A DNA stretch of 64,000 nucleotides from positions 1 through 64,000 of the forward strand of contig JADJNU010000007.1 of the NCBI GenBank assembly GCA_016714165.1, read 5' to 3'. Made by a program: the position numbers and the translations under genes. This DNA is from Bdellovibrionales bacterium (GTDB lineage: Bacteria > Bdellovibrionota > Bdellovibrionia > Bdellovibrionales > UBA1609). The notes below the pieces were generated by a model, which was not told where the DNA came from, ran no database searches, and worked only from the letters and a program-made list of their open reading frames with translations. Below are positions 8,557-16,749 of this stretch, one piece after another (position 1 is the stretch's first letter; the number at the start of each line of letters is the position of its first letter).

Positions 8557-10116
8557 TTACTTGGACATTAGCTTAAATGTGTATCCATCTCTGTGTGGTG
8601 AATTAGCCTTCAAATGCTTCGTAATCGTCGCAGAAGCGAGGCCGAGTGCTTTTGCTGCCTTAGTGATCGAGGAGAATGTTCCCACCAACCTTCTATCTTT
8701 GAAGATTTTTATTGAGTTTGAGCGAGCCGCAATCGAAGACTCTTTGCCGCAAATTGGGCAACCATGTCCTGCTAAGGTTCTGCTTTTCACTACAGATCGA
8801 TAGTTTGGATGACCCTTGTTACAGACCCACCAAACTTTTCTATGACTTCCGTTATGAAGCATCTTTGGCCGAAGACCTCCATTGCCACGAATCGCTAATT
8901 CCGATGCAATTTGTGGTGAAATCTCCGCCAAACTCTTACCCTCTATTGGCCCCGGAAGGTGCTTTAGCAACTTATTGAGAAGAGACTGGTTTTTTAGAAT
9001 GCCTCTGTTTAGATAGGTAACGATCTTTTTTGTTTGGGCCTCACCTAGGCCATGCTGCTGAATCATTGAAAGAGATGAAAGCACTAGCTCAACGTCACTA
9101 AAGACTCTCTTGAATGGCACATCAACTGCCGAGATTTTCTTTAACCCTATTTGACGAACGTTCATGGCTCGAACTTTATTGGCAATAAGTACTTTGAATT
9201 TCTTTAAGTCAGCCTTGTACTTCCTCTTGTGCCAATGTCCACCGTCAACCTCAATAGATAGGTTGAGATCAGGGACAAAAATGTCGGACTCTACTCCAAA
9301 GTGCTTTTTTCGGTGCTCCGTCTTGGGGAATAACCATTTCAGCTCTGAGTAAAGAAGTAGCTCAGGATAAGATGTGCTCATTTTACATTTGGGGCACCAG
9401 TTACCTTGTTGAATGTAATTGTACTTTGCCTTCCAACGATGACCCTGGGAACACTCCCATACCATGTAGGCTTTGTTGCTGCGGTATTTAGGAGTTATGC
9501 ATCGACCGCCTCTGGATTTAGCCGCAGAACGACAATCTACTATTGATAACTTCTTTACCTGGGCACAGTGAGGACACCATTTGCCTTGCTTAACATGACC
9601 TGGAACTGCAAACCATCGGTGCTTGTTTTTACATTCCCATTCCAGATGAGTGTGAGAATTTTTGTATGAAATTGACAGACATCGCCCACCACGCTCTTTT
9701 GCAATAGACTTCATCTCGCCAATCGTAAGGCGAAGTCTACTTGCGTTTGATTCGATTGCACATTTAGGACACCATTTTCCCTGGATAACATCTGACGGAG
9801 TAGCAGACCACCGGTGATTCTTTTCACACCGCCAGTTTATTTTTGTTTTGGTATTTCGATAGGTCTTAGATAGACACTTGCCGTTCTTGCTTTTTGCAAG
9901 TGAGTACATCTCTGAAATTGTCTTTTTCTTTTTACCAGCACAAACAATGCACCATGAGCCTTGCTTTACGGTATACGGCTTTGCTAACCAACGATGCCCC
10001 TCTTTGCATTGCCACTTCAGTGGGTGGTGAGCGTTTACATACTTCGGAGATAGGCAACGGCCGCCTCTCTTCTTGGCAATAGATTTCATTTGTTGAATAG
10101 TTAACGGTTCAGACAA
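8557..10116 (-). CDS. Multi-Zn-ribbon nuclease with EDxHD-like core and NUMOD1-like DNA-binding tail (homing-endonuclease type)
   Basis: 519 aa. Residues 1-260 are four tandem treble-clef/Zn-ribbon repeats of about 65 residues (W-x-C-x3-H-x-W ... W-C-x2-C; first repeat Cys37, His41, Cys56, Cys59). A nuclease-like core follows (about 262-345): YPELLLYSEL, then SDIFVPDLNLSIEVDGGHWHK, the E ... D ... D-x-x-H-x-H pattern of Vsr/EDxHD-type endonucleases. A fifth Zn-ribbon (CNKGH ... CPICG, about 425-460) and a C-terminal helix-turn-helix segment (IKIFKDRRLVGTFSSITKAA onward) resembling NUMOD1 repeats of homing endonucleases close the protein. It is free-standing, with no intron or intein seen. It lies in DNA absent from the second cassette copy, consistent with selfish insertion. 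Motif matches are by eye; Vsr-like repair or defence is the alternative. Confidence 0.7.
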   Translation of the reverse strand: MSEPLTIQQMKSIAKKRGGRCLSPKYVNAHHPLKWQCKEGHRWLAKPYTVKQGSWCIVCAGKKKKTISEMYSLAKSKNGKCLSKTYRNTKTKINWRCEKNHRWSATPSDVIQGKWCPKCAIESNASRLRLTIGEMKSIAKERGGRCLSISYKNSHTHLEWECKNKHRWFAVPGHVKQGKWCPHCAQVKKLSIVDCRSAAKSRGGRCITPKYRSNKAYMVWECSQGHRWKAKYNYIQQGNWCPKCKMSTSYPELLLYSELKWLFPKTEHRKKHFGVESDIFVPDLNLSIEVDGGHWHKRKYKADLKKFKVLIANKVRAMNVRQIGLKKISAVDVPFKRVFSDVELVLSSLSMIQQHGLGEAQTKKIVTYLNRGILKNQSLLNKLLKHLPGPIEGKSLAEISPQIASELAIRGNGGLRPKMLHNGSHRKVWWVCNKGHPNYRSVVKSRTLAGHGCPICGKESSIAARSNSIKIFKDRRLVGTFSSITKAAKALGLASATITKHLKANSPHRDGYTFKLMSK

Positions 10117-10132
10117 ATCGTCCCCACCCCAT

Positions 10133-10169
10133 AAAAAGCCCGAAGTCTGTATTGTCTCAGCCCCTCGGG
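10133..10169 (-). terminator. Terminator after the 438-aa membrane protein gene
   Basis: On the minus strand CCCGAGG pairs with CTTCGGG (10163-10169 with 10139-10145, one G-U pair), followed by a T5 tract (10133-10137). It lies between the membrane-protein stop (10422) and the nuclease start (10116), separating the two. The rest of the 305-bp gap holds nothing recognised. Confidence 0.6.
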
Positions 10170-10421
10170 TTCAACGTTTTCGTCCCCAATTTTCATTTCT
10201 GGATTTGCCGCTTCATCGAGACGGCGAAGACTAACTCATCCAAACTAGTATCAAAAACCAAGTTCTGAGTTGCGAGAATTCCGGGGGACGACCCGGGTTC
10301 TCAAACTCTGAAGATGGTGGACTCGACAGTTTTGATGTCGAACCCGTTGATCTCGAATTTAAGCTGGTTATATGAGGTAGGCAAGCCACAAGTAGAGTTC
10401 CCGGTAATCCTATTGTGCAGG

Positions 10422-11738
10422 TCAATTATGCCTTACGATAAATGATACCACAGTTCCAAGTAAGATCGAGTAGTAGCAAAACAGAGTTACCGCAAAACCA
10501 TGATCCAAAATCGTGCTTTCAAAACGGGTGGAGTGTTGCATTGTGGCATAGCTAACAAACCTATTCGTAGTTCCTGCAGCCGCACGAACAATCTTCTCCA
10601 GTGTCGCACTGGAATGTACTTGGGAGTTTCTTTCCATGTCCTCTACCGAAGATCCTAAACTCGCGAAAAACAATGCACAAAAGATCACCATACCTATGAA
10701 CACAACCCTGCGTGCGGAAGTTCCCCAGTCTGTTAAAAGGCCCCAAGTCTTCAGCATGGTACGCTCTATCCACGAAGGAGTAAGCGTTGGATAAGTGGCA
10801 AGAGATGAAAGCCTCAAGCGATTGATTCTATCAACCATAAATGTATTGCCAAATGTCTTATAGTTCTCTCGTAGTATCCCAAGTTTCCCATAGTTTTTAG
10901 GTCCAACATTTTCGTGAAATGGAAAGTGTTGTTCGACCGAATTATATATCTTTGCAAAGTCAGAAAGAAAATTTTGAGCAAGCCCGTCCATTTTTCCAGA
11001 ACCCTGCTCAATTCCAAATACCAAGAAGTCAAATAGCTTTCTGGTTAAATACTGAGGCAAATCCTTGTATTCCGAACCATACTGAGCTTCAAGCCTTGGC
11101 ACAATGGCTGTCCAAAAATAGTAGAGATCGGACACGTCATTCTTAATGTGATATCGGAAAAGATAGCTTGCAGAAAATACCGGACCAGGCATTTGACGAC
11201 CCCCAACAACCATATATGGTTCAAGCCGACCGATTTGTTCAATCAGAGACAACAGCTTATCTTCTGAAAAATCAGCCTCAACAGAGTTTAGAAAATAATC
11301 AGCTCTTACATTCCATAGAAGCACAATTCCAAAATATAGATTCGCTGCTTCTCGAAATGCGGAACTGTTGGCACTCTTGACCGCATCATCAATTTCCAAA
11401 AGAACTTTGTTTAAAAGTGATCCGAGCAATTTGTTCTGTAAAGACCGCTTTAACTGTTCTCGAATTTCCTCAAGCTGTGGCCCAGTCTTTCCTGGGAAAG
11501 CAGGGTTTAGACTTTGAGGCCGTGGCACTAAAAGGTTTGTAAACGTCGTAACCTCATTTAAAAAACCTAAGTTAGAATCGTTAACGGCGTTTGGTAGAAC
11601 TGTCGCCTCTACTCTCGAAATATATGAATCACCAATGGTCGTCAAAATTTCTTCCAGTTTCATGCTACTTGCATTTGCCTCATTGCTTGTCACTACCCCT
11701 CCAGCCATAAGTATCAGAATCATGATAAGAAAACGCAT
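10422..11738 (-). CDS. Exported membrane protein of unknown function
   Basis: 438 aa, not recognised. It has an N-terminal signal peptide (MRFLIMILILMAGGVV, cleavage near NASS), a long mainly helical soluble region (about 25-340), and two C-terminal hydrophobic segments: VVFIGMVIFCALFFASLGS (about 349-367) and FAVTLFCYYSILLGTVVSFIV (about 414-434). A large exported domain tethered by a C-terminal hairpin is the simplest reading. It lies in the insertion that separates the protease and beta-barrel genes of cassette copy 1, so it is accessory. No catalytic motif was found. Confidence 0.75.
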   Translation of the reverse strand: MRFLIMILILMAGGVVTSNEANASSMKLEEILTTIGDSYISRVEATVLPNAVNDSNLGFLNEVTTFTNLLVPRPQSLNPAFPGKTGPQLEEIREQLKRSLQNKLLGSLLNKVLLEIDDAVKSANSSAFREAANLYFGIVLLWNVRADYFLNSVEADFSEDKLLSLIEQIGRLEPYMVVGGRQMPGPVFSASYLFRYHIKNDVSDLYYFWTAIVPRLEAQYGSEYKDLPQYLTRKLFDFLVFGIEQGSGKMDGLAQNFLSDFAKIYNSVEQHFPFHENVGPKNYGKLGILRENYKTFGNTFMVDRINRLRLSSLATYPTLTPSWIERTMLKTWGLLTDWGTSARRVVFIGMVIFCALFFASLGSSVEDMERNSQVHSSATLEKIVRAAAGTTNRFVSYATMQHSTRFESTILDHGFAVTLFCYYSILLGTVVSFIVRHN

Positions 11739-11763
11739 ACCCTACCCATTTTTATCCATTTAA

Positions 11764-12105
11764 ACGGACCACCTCCATGCAGTTGGTCTCCGTTCAAGCA
11801 TAAAATCCCTCGATAAAACAACCCTATCTCACGTTCCTCAAATACGATCAATACAACTGAACTCAAGCGGATTATCTTCCTCAGTAGTCGCTCCGTGGCA
11901 AAATCAAATTCAACATCTAAAACACGGAAGGTTGAATTTGAATTTACCTGTATCAGTTGGCAATTTTGTAAAAATCGGAAGTCTCGAAGGCACTCCCTTT
12001 CTAAAGCTCACGCGTGGTTCGATTCAGAACGTTGTGGACACTAGACTGATTAATGGAATTCAGGAAATCCAAATCGAACGGCAGCATCGTGGTCTAATGT
12101 GACAT
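11764..12105 (+). other. Open reading frame fragment without a start codon
   Basis: A + strand frame is open for 113 codons, following a stop at 11761-11763 and ending at a stop at 12103-12105, but lacks any usable ATG/GTG/TTG near its beginning. Its end coincides with the start of an IS1634-type relic (12099). It may be a decayed gene fragment; the rest of the 640-bp gap shows no other gene. Confidence 0.25.
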
Positions 12106-12345
12106 TCCGCAGTTGAACTCTCAGGCGAAGACCAATCAATAAACACACTCAAATCCCTTCAAAAGTTTAGTCGAACTTCTGATGAAAAGCAGTCTCAAAA
12201 TGAATCATCGGAGATCATCATGAGTGATAGACCCATTACTGAAGTCGAGCAATTTGGTCATTTAGGTCTCGTGGCAGCTCTGTTTTGGTGACATTTCGCA
12301 GTAGAACTCTCAGGCTAAGACCTATCCACACAGCCCTTTCACAAG
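12099..12345 (+). mobile_element. IS1634-type end with transposase N-terminal relic, followed by a second end
   Basis: It begins GTGACATTCCGCAGTTGAAC, then a leader shared with 6120-6307 and 35816-36152, an ATG at about 12221 with a ribosome site CGGAG, and codons MSDRPITEVEQFGHLGLVAAL, the start of an IS1634-type transposase. That frame breaks at 12282, where another end (GTGACATTTCGCAGTAGAAC) starts and runs about 60 bp. Two nested insertions or a deletion between two copies would explain it. Confidence 0.65.
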
Positions 12346-12380
12346 TTTAGGAGATACTGTTTTCGACCGATCAAACCGTC

Positions 12381-13214
12381 ATGCGGTATTGGGTTGTAAT
12401 ACATGATTATTCTGCATTAAAAGTCGAGCCGACTCTCATCGGCAAAAAGTTACGGCTTAAAGGTAAAATTGATCGCATAGCAAAGGGCGATAAAGTCTTG
12501 TACTACGCAACTGGCGACATGGTTATAGAAGGCGCTTATACGGTTGTGACAAGGGGATTTGACTATACATCTGATCATCAAATTGAGCCGTGGGATGGTA
12601 CAAATTGGGCTTACAGAATAAAGCGTAGTACAAGAGCCAAGAACCCTGTGTCAATCAAAGAAGTTGTTGAGGTTCTTAAACTTGATCTTTTTCCTAAAAA
12701 CAGGTTTCGACCAATTCTATTCAAGGGACGCACTTCCGTTGAAATCAGTAAAGGCGACTTCATTAAAATCGAAAAGTTTATTAAGAACTACAAGCCGTCA
12801 GTTATCAACCTATTTAAGGGTGCGCCGAACGAGGGCAATCTTGGTGCTCCGATTGACTTAGATATTCTAAATTATGCACCTACGTCAGAGCAGGGTGCAG
12901 TTGTCCTGTTTGCCTCTTTTATGAAGCAGTTGCCATACGGATTTGTAAAAATGGAATTTGTGAGAAGCGGCTTTCCGGATGCGTGTGTAATTCAAAAAAC
13001 GGGTAGTCAGTATACACGTCGATATATCGAGTTTGAGTTTCGCGCGAGTTCTTTCAAGGACCATATTCGCAATGAAAACCATAAGAATATCAAATGTGAC
13101 TATGTTGTTTGCTGGGAAAACGACTTCCACACTTGCCCCATTCCAGTAATTGAGTTGAAATCTGAAATTTCGAAATTGTCAGATCTTATTAAGCATAAAA
13201 AAAGGCGCATATAG
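12381..13214 (+). CDS. EVE-domain protein fused to a PD-(D/E)xK-like nuclease
   Basis: 277 aa. Residues 1 to about 140 resemble an EVE (PUA-like) domain, the fold that reads modified bases: MRYWVVIHDY at the start, then GDKVLYYATG, IEGAYTVV and WAYRIK. After a linker, residues 170-255 look like a restriction-endonuclease fold: QGAVVLFASF helix, GFPDACVI (Asp200), RRYIEFEFRASSF (Glu217, Glu219) and CDYVVCWEND. The Asp ... Glu-x-Glu arrangement suits a PD-(D/E)xK active site, though the usual Lys is replaced by Phe-Arg. Together this suggests a modification-dependent (type IV-like) restriction enzyme. No clear ribosome site precedes the ATG. The gene lies at the right edge of the 5.3-kb insertion. 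Assignment rests on motif reading only. Confidence 0.65.
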   Translation: MRYWVVIHDYSALKVEPTLIGKKLRLKGKIDRIAKGDKVLYYATGDMVIEGAYTVVTRGFDYTSDHQIEPWDGTNWAYRIKRSTRAKNPVSIKEVVEVLKLDLFPKNRFRPILFKGRTSVEISKGDFIKIEKFIKNYKPSVINLFKGAPNEGNLGAPIDLDILNYAPTSEQGAVVLFASFMKQLPYGFVKMEFVRSGFPDACVIQKTGSQYTRRYIEFEFRASSFKDHIRNENHKNIKCDYVVCWENDFHTCPIPVIELKSEISKLSDLIKHKKRRI

Positions 13215-13360
13215 TGACATTGGCCCAACTAGATTAAATAAAGTCGAAGTCCTCCACATGATCTTTAAAGATCAATCTGGCTATTTGCCCCTATTTCATC
13301 GAGATCCAATTAATTCCTATTGATCACTCATTTCATACTAGCGAACCAACTCACCCAATT

Positions 13361-13405
13361 TGCAAGCCAAGAATGGGTTTGATCGGGTTTAGGATGCAGA
13401 ACCTT
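13361..13405 (+). promoter_or_regulatory. Repeated upstream element ahead of the beta-barrel gene
   Basis: A 45-bp sequence with core TTGATCGGGTTTAGGATGCA lies 180-220 bp upstream of the beta-barrel gene here and at 63693-63737, and a diverged copy (TTGATCGAGTTTAGGGTACA) lies 20-70 bp upstream of 15991. It precedes exported-protein genes each time. Promoter or regulator site is inferred. Confidence 0.35.
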
Positions 13406-13433
13406 GCTTTCTCTGTCTGGTACTTCTTTTCAT

Positions 13434-13514
13434 GAGGGTGCCTTTCTTTTGTAAGATAGTGGAATCATTCCACGAAAGGCTGGTGCCCTCGGCTTTCAAC
13501 TAGATTTTCTAGTT
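13434..13514 (+). promoter_or_regulatory. Structured leader: nested hairpin plus second hairpin
   Basis: Nested stems GAGGG/CCCTC (13434-13438 with 13486-13490), CCTTTC/GAAAGG (13441-13446 with 13474-13479) and GTGGAAT/ATTCCAC (13459-13465 with 13467-13473), then AACTAG/CTAGTT (13498-13503 with 13509-13514). The same structure is at 63766-63846. It ends about 65 bp before the beta-barrel start codon. It could be a structured 5' leader; there is no T-tract for termination. Confidence 0.4.
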
Positions 13515-13581
13515 TGTGTTGTTGAATGCGCCAAAAATCAACTACTCTTATTTATGTTAATCACATTTTCAAAGGGAACCG

Positions 13582-14229
13582 ATGAGACCTTTAATCGCCT
13601 TGATGTTATTTTTTCCAATGCTGGCATTCGGCAACGCAAACACAGATTTCAAGTCTGATGATCCCTCGGTCGAAGAAAAGAATTCAACTATTCAGATGCC
13701 TGACCATCACTCGGCCCTTAGAAAAAGGGAACATTCTCTATCTTGGAAGTATTCCTCTGGCAGAGGGGAAATTGAAATTGAAGGCCTGGCAGGAAGCCTA
13801 GAGACAGACTCAGGCGAATCAAATATTTCATATGGCTACAATACAGGTAGATTTGAACCCGGCATTTCCTTTTCTTCGAAAGTAAGTAAAGGTGAAGATA
13901 CTAAATCGTCAGTTGGTCTATTTACCCTTTATGGTAGGCTTAATATTATTGAAAACATACCAGGAAACGACTACATTCCTTACCTGGCTCTCGCTTTTCA
14001 GTCATATGCAGAAGAAGGCGAATCATCTGGAATTGATTATGACGCTGACGGAAGAGGATTGGCATTTCAGCTGGGAATCTCAATATTCCCTCTAAGTGAA
14101 ATCTTTGCAGTGGAGATCGGATTTTTCTCAAGCAAGATTTCAGGGGACTTCAAATTGGATGGATCGCAATCGGTCGACTTTGATCTAAAGAGGTCTGGTC
14201 TTGGAATTGGGTATTCAATCTATTTTTAA
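13582..14229 (+). CDS. Outer-membrane beta-barrel protein, copy 1
   Basis: 215 aa with a signal peptide (MRPLIALMLFFPMLAFGNA) and a mature part of alternating hydrophobic/polar strands ending in ...LKRSGLGIGYSIYF. The terminal aromatic Phe after an amphipathic strand is the usual BAM-recognition signature of outer-membrane barrels. Size suits a small 8-stranded barrel. Ribosome site AAAGGGA about 9 nt upstream of the ATG. A second copy begins at 63913 and runs off the window. In the second cassette the gene directly follows the lipid-anchored protease; here a 5.3-kb insertion separates them. Role unknown; substrate, adhesin or porin are all possible. Confidence 0.75.
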   Translation: MRPLIALMLFFPMLAFGNANTDFKSDDPSVEEKNSTIQMPDHHSALRKREHSLSWKYSSGRGEIEIEGLAGSLETDSGESNISYGYNTGRFEPGISFSSKVSKGEDTKSSVGLFTLYGRLNIIENIPGNDYIPYLALAFQSYAEEGESSGIDYDADGRGLAFQLGISIFPLSEIFAVEIGFFSSKISGDFKLDGSQSVDFDLKRSGLGIGYSIYF

Positions 14230-14236
14230 GATTGAT

Positions 14237-14533
14237 GTGACATTTCACAGTAGAACTTCAAATCCACCTCTCAATTTTTTTAGTCGAGCGCCAAAATGAT
14301 CTACGGCAGCAGCCCTTAGCTTCTTCAAATCGAAGCTAGATTCTAAATGACCTCTGATCCATTTTCTTCTGGAAAGGGAGAACTCCGTTCGGACTCCTTA
14401 GAAATGATCCAGAAAACCCAAAAAATTACCCTCTCAGATAAAATTGTATAAATGGATGGAGGATTCAACCCATCTTTGCGCTCGACTAGAAAAAATTGAG
14501 AGGTGGATTTGAAGTTCTACTGCGAAATGTCAC
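14237..14533. mobile_element. 297-bp miniature inverted-repeat element
   Basis: It starts GTGACATTTCACAGTAGAAC and ends in the near-perfect reverse complement, with terminal inverted repeats of about 45 bp continuing into CTTCAAATCCACCTCTCAAT. No coding capacity. Ends match those of the IS1634-type debris, so it is a MITE mobilisable by that transposase. No target duplication is evident. Confidence 0.7.
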
Positions 14534-14579
14534 TTTAAAGGGCTCGAGTCCTCTCAGCGGATTATCATCGAGTGCTTCG

Positions 14580-14831
14580 GTTCGAGCGCCAAAATGATCT
14601 ACGGCAGCAGCCATTAGCTCCTTCAAATCGAAGCTAGATTCTAAAAGACCTCTGATCCTTTTTCTTCGGGAAAGGGAGAGCTCTGTTCGGACTCCTTAGA
14701 AATGATCCAGAAAACCCAAAGAATTGCCCTCTCAGATAAAATTGTATAAATGGATGGAGGATTCAACCCATCTTTGTGCTCGACTAGAAAAAATTGAGAG
14801 GTGGATTTGAAGTTCTACTGCGAAATGTCAC
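14580..14831. mobile_element. Second, left-truncated copy of the same MITE
   Basis: From 14580 the interior of the preceding MITE is repeated at about 95 percent identity through its right end (…GCGAAATGTCAC at 14831), without the left inverted repeat. Forty-six base pairs separate the two copies. No gene lies in the 760-bp interval 14230-14992. Confidence 0.65.
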
Positions 14832-14992
14832 ATCCTACCAGCTCTCACAAGGACGGGAGTAAGAACTAACAAGCGTAACGGCGAGGAACATAACTGCAAT
14901 TGCGGGTGGTTGGCCCGAGCTCCCTTTGACCACTGCTAAAATAACGCCTTTAGGTTTTTACCCAAAATAGTGTCGCGACATGGATTAACCAC

Positions 14993-15349
14993 CTAGAACA
15001 ACCCCGAATCCATCAAGCCTTTTTTCCCTTCAATACACTCCCTCTTTGAATTGTACCAAACATAAAAAGCCGTGCTCTTGGGGGTAGGGTAACAGGTCAC
15101 ATTTTGGCCAAGAATAAACTCTCCACATTTCGTGGTAACCCCCAAAGTAAGTTTTTTTCTTTCAGGAACCTCCGTCTTTGAATCTTTAATGATGTTCTCA
15201 AGTAATTCACGCCCAGCATCCTTGGTACACTCTGTAAACGGCCCACTACTTATCTGGACTATATACCACGGCTCCTTCGAATAAATTGCCTCTTGTGATT
15301 CAGATGCCAGATTGATCGCTAGGATTCCAATAGATATTAGGAACTTCAT
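14993..15349 (-). CDS. Small secreted Cys-containing protein
   Basis: 118 aa with a short signal peptide (MKFLISIGILAINLASES) and four cysteines in the mature part (GPFTECTKD, TKCGEF, VTCYP, KRECIEG), probably forming two disulphides in the periplasm or outside. Ribosome site GGGGAGA about 7 nt upstream of the ATG. An exact FNR-type box with a well-spaced -10 lies 80-95 bp upstream, so it is probably induced at low oxygen. No family recognised. Confidence 0.7.
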   Translation of the reverse strand: MKFLISIGILAINLASESQEAIYSKEPWYIVQISSGPFTECTKDAGRELLENIIKDSKTEVPERKKLTLGVTTKCGEFILGQNVTCYPTPKSTAFYVWYNSKRECIEGKKGLMDSGLF

Positions 15350-15402
15350 TTCGACACTCTCCCCTTTTTGAGTTTTAAATAGATCGGATTTACTGATGAA
15401 AA

Positions 15403-15443
15403 ATTAAACGTATTTTGCGTATTGCAACATTGATTTCGATCAA
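15403..15443 (-). promoter_or_regulatory. FNR/Anr-type box and -10 upstream of the 118-aa secreted protein
   Basis: TTGATTTCGATCAA at 15430-15443 fits TTGAT-N4-ATCAA exactly. On the minus strand TTTAAT (15408-15403) lies 31 bp centre to centre downstream, the same spacing as at 3854 and 61485, giving a box near -41.5. Confidence 0.65.
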
Positions 15444-15488
15444 CATCAATACGACCCAGCCTAGGACAAACTATTTGCATTGATACAA

Positions 15489-15587
15489 GTGACATTTCGC
15501 AGTCGAACTTCAAATCCTCCTCTCAATTTTTGTTGATCGAGCGCAAAAATTGAGAGGAGGATTTGAAGTTCGACTGCGAAATGTCAC
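15489..15587. mobile_element. 99-bp perfect palindromic mini-element
   Basis: Two 44-bp inverted arms (46 bp counting the flanking base pairs), starting GTGACATTTCGCAGTCGAAC, surround an 11-bp centre (15533-15543). It is essentially two IS1634-type ends back to back, a MITE with no interior. It interrupts the transposase fragment at 15588-15791. Such a perfect palindrome should form a cruciform. Confidence 0.75.
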
Positions 15588-15791
15588 TTTAAACTCTTCA
15601 TACATACGGCCAAAAATACTCACCCGTACCTTGATGACATTTCTCATCGTTTGAAAGGCCCATTTTAAGGTCGGTCTTTGAGTTTTATTCCCGTTCTGAC
15701 TCGGAAGTCTCAGCTGTTTGGTCTTCAGCGCTTCTCTCAGCTTCAATTGCCCTAGGTTATTTACAAATAGCGATAGAGCCATGACCGCCAT
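15588..15791 (-). pseudogene. C-terminal fragment of an IS1634-type transposase
   Basis: The minus-strand frame reads LREALKTKQLRLPSQNGNK, then QRPTLKWAFQTM, closely matching the C-terminal region of IS1634-family transposases, in which a (Q/R)PT-x-(R/K)W-x-FQ motif is typical. The frame runs into the palindromic mini-element, so the true C-terminus is disrupted. No catalytic domain remains. Confidence 0.6.
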
Positions 15792-15990
15792 TAAGGACCC
15801 TATTGGGCTCTGGTTTCATCCTAACGAACGAACGATTTTATCTGAGATTCAATAGATTCAGGTCAAAAATAATATGTCTCACTATAACCAAATTGCGAAT
15901 TCTCGACTCTACTCACTCACTTTACAAGCCCAGAAAGGGATTGATCGAGTTTAGGGTACAGAACATTCCTTATAAATCCGATAGTTAGAT

Positions 15991-16749
15991 ATGAATGATC
16001 CAATACAGTGGATACGAAAAATTGATCAGTCACGAGCTATTTTGATGGCAAAATATATTTTACTAATCACTATTTTGATCGCCCTTTTAGGAAACCTATA
16101 TTTTTTCAATTTGCCGGATATTGACAAGCTGTCAAACGCTGAGAGGTCTCAACAGAAGCGGCCAGAGTTGGCGGTTAATGGTCACATCCTCATTCAATCT
16201 TTTCAAACAACGGATACTGAAAGTGCGGTCATCAAAACTCCGACAAGGCAACTGGCTTCTGAAAAGAGGAGACTTGTAAAAACACGATCATCCAGTTCCC
16301 GAAAGAATGATAGCAGCGAACAATCAAACATTCTGGTCAATGACGCTTCGTATATCTGGCTCAAAACTCTGTCTGCAAGAAAGACTGCGCAATATTCTGA
16401 GAAGTCCGAAGCGGCAGACGGATATGAGATATTAGTTTCTCCAGTTCCTAGAAACACTTTTGGAATATTTGATAGCAATGCGCTGTACGTAGTTATCGAT
16501 GGCCCAGGATACGAAAAAAAGATTGTGACAGGCGCCTTCATTTTGAAAATGGAAAGCACTGACAATGTCGATTCGCTGGCACGCTCTCATAATCTTTCAG
16601 TGAGCTATAAAGCGACTCATATCGGAGTGGCAATTCTCCAAGCACAAGATGGTCAAAATCTTTTTGAAATTGAGTCAGCTCTAAAAGCTTCGCCTGCGAT
16701 TATAAGTGTAGAGATTGAGATTCTGGGCAAAGGAGCGAGGGTCAAATGA
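15991..16749 (+). CDS. Membrane-anchored S8 propeptide-like protein (probable foldase/inhibitor partner)
   Basis: 252 aa. One membrane segment near the N-terminus (ILMAKYILLITILIALLGNLYFF, about 17-39), then a Ser/Arg-rich linker. The C-terminal domain (about 180-245; DNVDSLARSHNLSVSYKATH, then FEIESALKASPAIISVEIEI) has the pattern of subtilase propeptides (inhibitor I9 type). The ATGA overlap with the following protease (16746-16749) indicates translational coupling. The downstream enzyme shows only a short region before its catalytic domain, filled by an Ig-like domain, so this separate protein may supply the propeptide function in trans. That role is inference. Confidence 0.65.
   Translation: MNDPIQWIRKIDQSRAILMAKYILLITILIALLGNLYFFNLPDIDKLSNAERSQQKRPELAVNGHILIQSFQTTDTESAVIKTPTRQLASEKRRLVKTRSSSSRKNDSSEQSNILVNDASYIWLKTLSARKTAQYSEKSEAADGYEILVSPVPRNTFGIFDSNALYVVIDGPGYEKKIVTGAFILKMESTDNVDSLARSHNLSVSYKATHIGVAILQAQDGQNLFEIESALKASPAIISVEIEILGKGARVK

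Noticed and set aside
10231..10425. 64-codon minus-strand frame after the 438-aa gene
   Set aside because: No ribosome site, no motif, and it would overlap the end of a real gene; treated as chance.
15430..15451. ATTGAT...ATCAAT symmetry considered as a MITE end
   Set aside because: Exact fit to TTGAT-N4-ATCAA with a correctly spaced -10 makes a regulator site more likely.
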